A stretch of DNA of 6,667 nt from Coriobacteriaceae bacterium (GTDB taxonomy: Bacteria; Actinomycetota; Coriobacteriia; Coriobacteriales; QAMH01): NCBI GenBank assembly GCA_004553405.1, contig SFLO01000040.1, forward strand, positions 1 through 6,667, given 5' to 3'. A program made the translations under genes and the position numbers. Positions within the stretch are counted from its first letter, which is position 1. Every line of letters starts with the position of its first letter. The notes under the pieces were generated by a model. It did no database searches. It was not told the DNA's origin and was given only the letters and a program-made list of their open reading frames with translations. Below are positions 1 through 5,815 of the stretch, one piece after another.

Positions 1-503
1 TCGAGCAGCTCGCCCATGAGCAGGGCGCAGTTGTCCGCCACCGTGCGCAGGTCCAGCCTCGACAGCTCCATGTCCTGGCCCTCGGCCTTCTGCAGCGTGA
101 GCAGGTCGTTGGCCAGGCGGGTGAGGCGGTCGCACTCGTTGATGATCTGGGTGAGGAAGCGCCTCTGCAGCTCTTCGGGGACGCCGCCGTCGAGCAGGGT
201 CTCCGCCGTGCCGCGTATGGCCGTGAGCGGGGTGCGGATCTCGTGGCTCACGTCGCTCACGAACTGCGCCTGGCGGGCCTCCTCGGTGAGGAGCTCGTTG
301 ACGTTGTCGACGATGAAGTCCATGACCTCGCGCGGTGGGTGCTCCTTCTTGAAGTACTCGATCACTGCGGGGGGCAGCTCGCGGGCGTAGAACTCCTCGG
401 CCGTGCTGCAGCGCTCCTTGCCGTCGCAGGCGCAGCCGCCGTTCTCGCAGGCGCCGGCGCGGCGCGCTGCCTGGTGCTTGGTGTCGCAGTGGGGGTTTGC
501 CAT
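1..503 (-). CDS. Sensor histidine kinase, N-terminal part (gene runs off the left edge)
   Basis: The 167 residues present begin at the ATG at 501-503. A GGGAG ribosome binding site lies 6 nt upstream, next to the TAG stop of coaX, so the two genes are probably translated together. Residues 81-98 hold the HisKA dimerisation/phosphoacceptor motif (SHEIRTPL), with His87 as the likely phosphorylated histidine. The following helix (about 108-145, with NECDRLTRLANDLL) is typical of the second HisKA helix. The HATPase domain should lie beyond the window. The first 80 residues contain no hydrophobic segment long enough to cross a membrane, so this part is cytoplasmic as far as it can be seen. They carry five cysteines (6, 19, 24, 26, 32), four of them clustered, which could bind metal or sense redox; that role is inference. 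Most kinases of this class have membrane-bound sensor domains, so the short soluble head is unusual. The divergent response regulator at 1458 is the natural partner, but pairing is not shown by sequence. Confidence 0.88.
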   Translation of the reverse strand, partial: MANPHCDTKHQAARRAGACENGGCACDGKERCSTAEEFYARELPPAVIEYFKKEHPPREVMDFIVDNVNELLTEEARQAQFVSDVSHEIRTPLTAIRGTAETLLDGGVPEELQRRFLTQIINECDRLTRLANDLLTLQKAEGQDMELSRLDLRTVADNCALLMGELL

Positions 504-512
504 GGTGACTCC

Positions 513-1301
513 CTAGGCTTTGGCGCCGCGGCGGGCGCCCCTGTTCTTCTGGTAGATGATCCTCAGGCCCTCCAGGGTGAGGTCGGGCTCGAAGGCGGTG
601 ATGGTGGTGGAGGCGCCCATGAGGTAGCGCCCCAGGCCGCCGCTGGCGATGACGGGAGCCTTGTAGCCCAGCTCGTCGAAGATGCGCTGCACCAGACCGT
701 CGATGCGGGCGACCTCGCCGAGCATGATGCCGCTGCGCATGGCATCTGCCGTGTTGGTGCCGATCACGTGGTCGGGCATCGAAAGGCCCACCTGCGAGAG
801 CAGGGCGCCGCGCTTGAAGAGGCTGTCCGCGCCGCTGCGCAGGCCCGGCGCGATGATGCCGCCGCGGAAGGAGCCGGTCTCATCGATCACCTCGATGTTC
901 GTGGCGGTACCCAGGTCGACGACCACCACCGGCGCGCCGTAGAGCGCCACGGCCGCCACGGCGTCTGCCACGCGGTCTGCGCCCACCTCCGCCGGGTTGT
1001 CGTAGCGCATGGGCAGGCCGCTCTTGACGCCGGGGCCCACCACCACGGGGCGCTGGCCGCTCACGCGCTCGGCCACCTGTGCCCAGGTGGACGTGAGCGC
1101 GGGCACCACGCTGGCGATGACCGCGTCGTCGATGCAGGCCAGCTCCAGGCCGCTCAGGGCGAGCTGGGTGAACAGCGTCTGATGGAGCTCGTCGGGGGTG
1201 TCTGCCGCGCGGGTGGTGACTGCCCAGCGCACCCGCATCTGGCCGTCTTCGAAGAGGCCTGCGGTGGTCTGGGTGTTGCCGATGTCGACTGCAAGAAGCA
1301 T
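513..1301 (-). CDS. coaX: Type III pantothenate kinase (CoaX)
   Basis: This 262-residue cytoplasmic enzyme phosphorylates pantothenate with ATP, the first step of coenzyme A synthesis. Its length matches the usual 250-265 residues. Visible family motifs are the N-terminal phosphate-binding DIGNT (residues 6-10), GADR (107-110, with Asp109 the expected catalytic base), DLGTATN (129-135, normally DFGTATT), GGIIAPGL (147-154), GTNTADAMRSGIMLGE (181-196) and the closing LTLEGLRIIYQKN. The ATG at 1299-1301 was chosen because the protein begins directly with MLLAVDIGNT and has GGGAGG about 6 nt upstream. The open frame runs on far upstream, but that part is the shadow of the regulator gene. A small hairpin (CCTC/GAGG) overlaps the ribosome binding site. 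The downstream kinase gene begins only 9 nt after the stop. Asn replaces the usual second Thr in the 129-135 motif, a mild change. Identification is secure. Confidence 0.95.
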   Translation of the reverse strand: MLLAVDIGNTQTTAGLFEDGQMRVRWAVTTRAADTPDELHQTLFTQLALSGLELACIDDAVIASVVPALTSTWAQVAERVSGQRPVVVGPGVKSGLPMRYDNPAEVGADRVADAVAAVALYGAPVVVVDLGTATNIEVIDETGSFRGGIIAPGLRSGADSLFKRGALLSQVGLSMPDHVIGTNTADAMRSGIMLGEVARIDGLVQRIFDELGYKAPVIASGGLGRYLMGASTTITAFEPDLTLEGLRIIYQKNRGARRGAKA

Positions 1302-1457
1302 GGGGTTCCTCCCGGAGGGGCAGCTCGGGTACATGTGGGCTCGATGGTACCCCATGATGGCAGCAGCACGGTAACAAAGCCGCTGCGCGAGGCCGCGCGC
1401 ATGACACAATGAGGGCAACGCAGACAGCCGAGGCACTGCCCCTGGAAGGAGGCCGCC
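1302..1457. promoter_or_regulatory. Divergent spacer between coaX and the response regulator gene
   Basis: Both flanking genes start outward from this 156-bp gap, so it must hold their promoters unless leaderless or read-through expression is used. I found no convincing -35/-10 pair on either strand. Weak -10-like hexamers are CACAAT at 1405-1410 (plus) and TACCAT at 1344-1349 (minus), neither with a good -35. An inverted repeat, GGGTAC at 1327-1332 and GTACCC at 1347-1352 with a 14-nt spacer, could be an operator or a leader hairpin of coaX. The location is certain; the elements are tentative. Confidence 0.35.
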
Positions 1458-2180
1458 ATGGAAGAACTCAACGAGCAGCGCATTCTCGTGGTTGACGACG
1501 AGGAAAGCATCACGGACATCGTCAGCTTCAACCTCCTGAAGGAGGGCTACAAGGTCGACGTCGCGCACAGCGGCGACAAGGCCGTCGCCATGGCCAAGGC
1601 CGCCGAGTACGACCTCGTGATCTTGGACGTCATGCTCCCCGGCATCGACGGCTACGAGGTCTGCCGCCGCATCCGCAGCAGCTCCAACGTCCCCGTCCTC
1701 TTCCTCTCTGCAAGGGACACCGAGCTCGACAAGGTCGTGGGCCTCGAGCTGGGCGGAGACGACTACCTCGCCAAGCCCTTCGGCATCCGCGAGCTCCTGG
1801 CGCGCGTCCACGCCCTGCTGCGCCGCGCCCCCCAGCAGATGAGCTCCATGGAGGAGGGCGTGCGCGTCATGGACGTCAGCGGCGTGCACCTGGACGAAGC
1901 CGGCCACCGCGCCACCTACAACGGCACAGAGATCGAGCTCACCCCGCGCGAGTTTGAGCTGTTGGCAACCCTCATGGCCCATGCAGGCACTGTCTTGGGC
2001 CGCGAGCAGCTGCTCAAGGAGGCCTGGGACTGGCAGTACGTGGTAGAGACCAAGACGGTCGACACCCACATCAAGCGCCTGCGCGACAAGCTCTCGAGCG
2101 TCGGCCTGAGCCCCAGCGTCATCGAGACCGTCCGCGGCTACGGCTACCGCTTCGTCAAGAACTTCGTGAACCCCGCCTAG
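1458..2180 (+). CDS. OmpR/PhoB-family response regulator
   Basis: This is a 240-residue DNA-binding response regulator of normal length. The receiver domain spans residues 8-122. It has the acidic pair Asp13/Asp14, phosphoacceptor Asp57 in VILDVMLPGIDG, switch Ser84 (in FLSARD) and the invariant Lys106 in AKPFGIRELLARV. After a linker of about 15 residues, the winged-helix domain spans about 138-236, with ELTPREFELLATLMAHAG, the recognition helix region TKTVDTHIKRLRDKL and the wing ending IETVRGYGYRFV. The ATG has AAGGAGG at 1446-1452, 5 nt upstream, an excellent site. The gene stands alone on the plus strand and ends in a strong terminator. The kinase at 1-503 on the opposite strand is the closest candidate partner, and the htrA gene convergent with it is a plausible but unproved target. 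The regulator cannot be named more finely (PhoP, VicR, CssR and others look alike at this level). Confidence 0.95.
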   Translation: MEELNEQRILVVDDEESITDIVSFNLLKEGYKVDVAHSGDKAVAMAKAAEYDLVILDVMLPGIDGYEVCRRIRSSSNVPVLFLSARDTELDKVVGLELGGDDYLAKPFGIRELLARVHALLRRAPQQMSSMEEGVRVMDVSGVHLDEAGHRATYNGTEIELTPREFELLATLMAHAGTVLGREQLLKEAWDWQYVVETKTVDTHIKRLRDKLSSVGLSPSVIETVRGYGYRFVKNFVNPA

Positions 2181-2210
2181 CCCCCACGTCGCACCACCCG
2201 CACCGTACAG

Positions 2211-2240
2211 AAAGCGCCCCTCAAGCCGAGGGGCGCTTTT
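2211..2240. terminator. Hairpin terminator between the convergent regulator and htrA genes
   Basis: The arms AAAGCGCCCCTC (2211-2222) and GAGGGGCGCTTT (2228-2239) pair perfectly over 12 bp around the 5-nt loop AAGCC. In plus orientation the stem is followed by a run of four T (2237-2240), two-thirds of it within the stem. On the minus strand the mirrored stem also ends in CTTT, followed by CTGT. The gap between the two gene stops is only 80 bp, so one element probably serves both genes. Confidence 0.9.
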
Positions 2241-2260
2241 CATTGCCTGCGCGTTAGGGT

Positions 2261-3799
2261 TTACTCGCTCCAGAAGCTCTGGCCCCTGCTGCCGCTGCCG
2301 CCGCCCTGGAGGCTCTGGAAGAGCTCCTCGAGGCTGCCGTAGCCGTAGCCCTGGCCGCTGCCGCCTTGCTGCTGGCTCTGGCCGTTGCTGGAACCGCTGC
2401 CGTCGTTGACATCGAGCTTGCTGGAATACTTGTCCTGGTCGACGGCGCTCTCGCTGGTGAGGGTGGTGCTTGCACTCATGGCCTTGCCGTCGCGGGTGAA
2501 CTCGAGCTGTACCTTGTCGCCTGCCGTCAGCGGTGACATCGCGGCCTTGAGGTCGCTGTAGGAGTTGATGGCGGTGTCTCCCACCTTGGTCAGCTTGTCG
2601 CCCGCCTTGATGCCGGCCTTGTCTGCCGCAGAGCCCTCGAGGACGCCGGTGACGGTGAGGCCGTCGGTGCTGGTGACATCGCTGGAGGTGGTGACTCCCA
2701 GGAAGGCGGTCTCGACGTTGCCGCCCTTCTCGATGATCTTGTCGACCAGCGCCTGCGCCGTGCTCTGCGGGATGGCAAAGCCCAGGCCCGCGTTGCTCTG
2801 GGAGTACGTGGCCAGGTACTCGACGATGCCGATGAGCTTGCCCTCGGCGTCGACCAGCGCGCCGCCGGAGTTGCCGGGGTTGATGGCGGCGTCCGTTTGG
2901 ATGACGTCGGAGTTGTAGTAGACGTTGTTGCCGTCCTGGACGGCGGCGTTGCGGCCCAGGGCAGAGACGATGCCCGCCGTGCAGGTGCTCTCATAGCCCA
3001 TGGGGGAGCCGATGGCCATGCACCACTCGCCCACGGTCAGGCTGCCGGAGTCGCCCCACTCGGCAACGCTCAGGCCGCCCACGGGGATGGTGACCACGGC
3101 GATGTCTGCCTCGGAGTCATAGCCCACGGCCGTGCAGGTGTAGGTCTGGCCGTTGACGGTGACCGTGGCCTTGGAGCAGTCCTCAAGGACGTGGTAGTTG
3201 GTGACGATGTAGCTCTTGTCCGCATCGCTGCGGATGATCACGCCGGAGCCCAGGCCGTTGGGCTCACTGGAAGAGGACGACCCACCGCCGAAGTACTGGC
3301 TCCAGTCGCTGTTGGCCGAATAGATGTAGATGGTGACCACGGAGTCGAGGCACTTGGCAGCCACGGCCTGTGCCAGGGTGGCGTCTTCGGCGTTCTCGAT
3401 GCTGATGGTGCCGCTGGCTCCGCCGCTGCCGCCGCGGAAGATATTGCCCGCCGGTGTGAGCCCGAAGATGAGAGCCGCGACAAGCACCACGCTCAGGGCG
3501 CCAGCCGCGCCACCGGCAAAGGCCTTGCCAAAGACAGCGGCCCCGGGGTTCTTGGCACGCTCCGCGCGCTGCTGCTCGCGCGCCTTGCGGCGCTCCTCCT
3601 TGTTGGCGGCACGCTCTGCCGCCTCTGCCTCCTTGCGGGCGCGCTTGGCCTGGGCCTCTGCGTCGCGCGCGCGGCTGGCATCCATGCCTGCCGCCGCGGC
3701 TGCGCTCTGGGCGCGGCCGTACGCGGCGTCTGCCGCCTCCTGGCGCTGTTCGGTGCTCATGCCCTCGGGGGGCGTGGGGCCGGTTCCGTACTCGCTCAT
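2261..3799 (-). CDS. htrA: HtrA/DegP-family serine protease, membrane-anchored, with PDZ domain
   Basis: This 512-residue protein is a quality-control protease acting outside the membrane on misfolded proteins. Order of parts: a cytoplasmic N-terminus (1-88), Ala/Arg/Glu-rich at 15-83 and probably a long helix or coiled coil; one membrane segment (about 94-114, GALSVVLVAALIFGL); a trypsin-like domain (about 135-358) with catalytic His203 (NYHV), Asp232 (SEADIAVV) and Ser311 (NPGNSGGALV); a PDZ domain (about 363-448, with AADKAGIKAGDKLTKVGD); and a Gly/Ser/Gln-rich tail ending in SFWSE. Five cysteines (150, 208, 222, 260, 273) lie in the protease domain outside the membrane, so one or two disulfides are possible. 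The ATG at 3797-3799 has AGGAGG 5 nt upstream. Its 177-bp leader separates it from the permease operon, so it probably has its own promoter. Stress control by the nearby two-component pair would fit known CssRS/HtrA biology in Gram-positives, but is inference. Confidence 0.95.
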   Translation of the reverse strand: MSEYGTGPTPPEGMSTEQRQEAADAAYGRAQSAAAAAGMDASRARDAEAQAKRARKEAEAAERAANKEERRKAREQQRAERAKNPGAAVFGKAFAGGAAGALSVVLVAALIFGLTPAGNIFRGGSGGASGTISIENAEDATLAQAVAAKCLDSVVTIYIYSANSDWSQYFGGGSSSSSEPNGLGSGVIIRSDADKSYIVTNYHVLEDCSKATVTVNGQTYTCTAVGYDSEADIAVVTIPVGGLSVAEWGDSGSLTVGEWCMAIGSPMGYESTCTAGIVSALGRNAAVQDGNNVYYNSDVIQTDAAINPGNSGGALVDAEGKLIGIVEYLATYSQSNAGLGFAIPQSTAQALVDKIIEKGGNVETAFLGVTTSSDVTSTDGLTVTGVLEGSAADKAGIKAGDKLTKVGDTAINSYSDLKAAMSPLTAGDKVQLEFTRDGKAMSASTTLTSESAVDQDKYSSKLDVNDGSGSSNGQSQQQGGSGQGYGYGSLEELFQSLQGGGSGSRGQSFWSE

Positions 3800-3856
3800 G
3801 TCTGCCTCCTATCGTCAAGCGGGTGCGACCCCGCCTCTAACTTCGACATCTAGAGA

Positions 3857-3885
3857 GTACTAAGGAAAGCTGAAAAGGCGCTGAA
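3857..3885 (-). promoter_or_regulatory. Candidate regulator-binding direct repeat and promoter of htrA
   Basis: On the minus strand TTCAGC occurs twice, at 3880-3885 and 3869-3874, with an 11-bp period (CTTCAGC-N4-TTTCAGC style). OmpR/PhoB-type regulators typically bind such 11-bp phased direct repeats. A weak -10-like TAGTAC (3857-3862) follows 17 bp after the first copy, so the repeat would occupy the -35 zone, as in regulator-dependent promoters. The ATG of htrA is about 60 nt further on. Two six-base matches can arise by chance, hence the low confidence. Confidence 0.25.
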
Positions 3886-3976
3886 GGGTCACCTCCCCGC
3901 CACATTGCAGCTTGGCAACGGCGGGGGTGCCGGAACCGGCAACCAGCGCGAAAAGGCCGCGAAGAAGCCGAATACC

Positions 3977-5044
3977 CTAGAGGATGCCGAGGAGCTCCAC
4001 CGCGAGGCCAAAGACGATACCTGTGCAGAGCATGAGCCCGCAGATGCGCAGGTTCTCGCGCGAGTCGTTGTTGGTGCGCAGCAAGACGATGAGGCCCACG
4101 CCAGCGTTGACGAGCAGGCCGCTCATCATGGCGCCGCCGGCCAAGACGCCGTCGAGGTAGAGCTGGGTGAGCGCCACGGAGACGGCGCAGTTGGGGATGA
4201 GGCCCACCACGGCCGCCACGGCAGAGCCCGCCACGGCAGACGACGCAAGCCCGGCGATGGCGTCTTCCAGGCCCGCCTCGACCACCAGGTTGAGCAGCAG
4301 GCAGATGATGAAGACGAAGACGGTGATCTGGAGGCTGTGGCGCAGGGCCGCCAGGCACAGGTGGCCCCACTTGGCGCCGCCGGCATGCTCGTGGCCGTGA
4401 TCGTGGCCGCAGCACCCGTGGCCGTGGTCGTGTCCATGATCGTGATCGTGCGCGTGGTCGTGGCCGCACTCGCGCTCGTGCGCCAGCTCGCAGGCAAGGC
4501 GCTCCTCGAGCTCGTGGAAGCGCTCGCAGCTGCTGCAGTCGCAGCCCTCCGCGCAGTCGCAGCCCTCCTGGGCGCAGAGCTGGCGGATGTCGTTGCCGCT
4601 GTGCCCCTCGTGCAGGTGCGCGCTGCCCAAGCCCACGTGCTCGCGGCCCATGGCGCGCAGGGCGGCGTCGAGGGCAAAGCCCACCAGCATGCCGGCGAGG
4701 ACCTTGATGCCCAGCACCTTGGCGATGAGGCCCAGCTCGACTTGCTGGGACAGCATGACGGGCAGCATCTCGTCCGAGGTCACCAGGAAGACGGACACCA
4801 GGGTGCCCAGGGTGACCACGCGGCCCGCGTACAGCGTTGCCGCCGCGCCGCTGAAGCCGCACTGCGGGACGACGCCCAGCAGGGCGCCGATGAGCGGGCC
4901 GGCCTTGCCCGCCTTGGCGATCGTGCGCTCAAAGCGCTCCCCTGCCCCGTGCTCGAGCCACTCCATGAAGAGGTAGGTGGCAAAGAGGAAGGGCAGCAGC
5001 TTGAGGCTGTCCAGGCCGGCGTCGATCAAGGCGTCAAGAAACAA
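3977..5044 (-). CDS. Putative heavy-metal/manganese exporter permease (ArsP_2, PF11449 type) with Cys/His-rich loop
   Basis: This is a 355-residue polytopic membrane protein resembling the family called putative 10-TM heavy-metal exporter or putative manganese transporter. Two hydrophobic halves (about 1-130 and 228-355) each carry a Pro-Cys signature, GVVPQCGFS (57-65) and GLIPNCAVSV (281-290), which suggests internal duplication. A TSDEMLPVML stretch follows the first. Between the halves lies a hydrophilic loop (about 131-227) with ten cysteines (157, 162, 164, 168, 170, 173, 185, 193, 211, 212) and twelve histidines within 195-220, mostly in HDH/HGH repeats; this is an obvious metal-binding segment. 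I chose the TTG at 5042-5044. The protein then begins MFLDALIDAGLDSLKLLPFL, as I recall for relatives, and GGAG lies a few bases upstream. The ATG at 5098 would overlap mobA by 65 nt and add 18 basic, non-family residues. The gene overlaps the mobA end by 11 nt, indicating co-translation. Which metal it moves cannot be told. Confidence 0.85.
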   Translation of the reverse strand: MFLDALIDAGLDSLKLLPFLFATYLFMEWLEHGAGERFERTIAKAGKAGPLIGALLGVVPQCGFSGAAATLYAGRVVTLGTLVSVFLVTSDEMLPVMLSQQVELGLIAKVLGIKVLAGMLVGFALDAALRAMGREHVGLGSAHLHEGHSGNDIRQLCAQEGCDCAEGCDCSSCERFHELEERLACELAHERECGHDHAHDHDHGHDHGHGCCGHDHGHEHAGGAKWGHLCLAALRHSLQITVFVFIICLLLNLVVEAGLEDAIAGLASSAVAGSAVAAVVGLIPNCAVSVALTQLYLDGVLAGGAMMSGLLVNAGVGLIVLLRTNNDSRENLRICGLMLCTGIVFGLAVELLGIL

Positions 5045-5696
5045 AGCTCTCCCTCTCCTGGATGCCACCCTCGACGATCTTGCGCTCGATCGCGGCAAGC
5101 TCCTCGGGGGTGTTGGTGTTGATGAAGCAGCCGCCGCGGGGCTCGATCTGGGCGACCATCTCTGCTGTGAACTCCGTCAGCTTAACCTTGTCGAACCACG
5201 AGGTGGCGCGGGTCTCGCCCTGCTGCAGCGCCTCGAGGACGGCGGGCAGGCAGGTCTTGCGGCGGTAGACGCCGTGGAAGGGCTCGTAGCCGAAGGAGGT
5301 CTTGGGGACGGCGATGTCCGTGCCCTCGCGCTTGATGGCGGTGAGCTCGGCACTGATGAGGCTGCGGCTGGGGAAGATCATGTCGCAGGCGACCATGGCC
5401 ACATAGGGGTTGCTCGCCGCGTTGAGAGCGGTGTGGACGCCGTGCAGGGCGCCGCGGGTGTCGCTGATGTCTGTCACTAGGCGGATGCGCCCGCTGTCGA
5501 CCCAGTCGTCGAGAAAGCCCAGGTTCTGGGGCTCGTTGGTGGTGATGATGAACTCATCCGCCAAGGGGAGCAGGCGGTTGACGCCCCTCAGCAGCAGGGG
5601 CTCGCCCAGGAAGGGCACCGTCGCCTTGGACCTGCCCATGCGGCGGGACTCCCCGCCTGCCTGGATCACGATGGTGAGATTTCCGCGCTTGCTCAA
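5034..5696 (-). CDS. mobA: MobA-like molybdenum cofactor guanylyltransferase
   Basis: This 220-residue cytoplasmic nucleotidyltransferase probably joins GMP to molybdopterin to give the guanine dinucleotide form of the molybdenum cofactor. The nucleotide-binding signature QAGGESRRMGRSKA is at residues 12-25, the metal-binding Asp105 in MVACDMIFPS, EPFHGVYR at 138-145, and the family's C-terminal FINTNTPEEL at 191-200. The start is the TTG at 5694-5696. GGGAGG lies 6 nt upstream, no ATG is available before the first motif, and the next possible start (GTG, residue 10) lies inside strand beta-1. It shares an operon with the permease, overlapping it by 11 nt. No other cofactor gene is visible in the window. 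A related sugar- or CTP-transferring MobA-like protein (NTP_transf_3) cannot be excluded, but the motifs favour MobA. Confidence 0.85.
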   Translation of the reverse strand: MSKRGNLTIVIQAGGESRRMGRSKATVPFLGEPLLLRGVNRLLPLADEFIITTNEPQNLGFLDDWVDSGRIRLVTDISDTRGALHGVHTALNAASNPYVAMVACDMIFPSRSLISAELTAIKREGTDIAVPKTSFGYEPFHGVYRRKTCLPAVLEALQQGETRATSWFDKVKLTEFTAEMVAQIEPRGGCFINTNTPEELAAIERKIVEGGIQERESFVS

Positions 5697-5730
5697 ATTA
5701 TTCCTCCCTCAAGTGAAACACTAGCGGGGA

Positions 5731-5736
5731 AGTATA
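5731..5736 (-). promoter_or_regulatory. -10 element of the mobA-permease operon (candidate)
   Basis: TATACT on the minus strand matches five of six bases of the TATAAT consensus and stands out in otherwise GC-rich DNA. It lies about 35 nt upstream of the mobA TTG start, leaving a leader of roughly 28 nt with the ribosome binding site. No good -35 hexamer is found 16-18 bp upstream. A TTGACG further upstream, on the minus strand near 5775, is too far away (about 37 bp). Confidence 0.45.
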
Positions 5737-5815
5737 ACCCAAAGGCACAGCGAAGAGGCAGGGGGTACCGCTCCGTCAAGCTCCCGCAACGCTGGGCTGG
5801 CGGCGCGCTGCCCTC

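Noticed and set aside
243..1412. 389-residue open frame on the plus strand opposite the kinase and coaX genes
   Set aside because: Its translation is Ala/Gly/His/Val-rich low-complexity sequence without family motifs, and the opposite strand encodes a clear CoaX and HisKA. It is a high-GC shadow frame.
1302..2243. Upstream extension of the coaX frame on the minus strand, opposite the response regulator
   Set aside because: CoaX begins cleanly at 1301 with a good ribosome binding site and the DIGNT motif. The extension is antisense to a well-conserved regulator.
2897..3853. 318-residue open frame on the plus strand opposite htrA
   Set aside because: Low-complexity Gly/Ala/Val/Asp translation with no motif, antisense to catalytic-domain sequence of HtrA.
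3800..3976. Intrinsic terminator after the permease gene
   Set aside because: Minus-strand stems such as CGCG/CGCG and a GCCG/CGGC hairpin occur after the stop, but none is followed by a U-run, so I cannot call a terminator.
4385..4475. CRISPR or tandem DNA repeat
   Set aside because: The repetitive GTGGTCGTG-like DNA is explained by His/Asp/Gly codons of the permease loop. There are no uniform repeats or spacers.
3905..5122. 405-residue open frame on the plus strand opposite the permease
   Set aside because: Composition (Gln/His/Ala/Glu-rich) is what antisense of a hydrophobic membrane protein gives. The minus-strand frame has paired Pro-Cys signatures and membrane segments.
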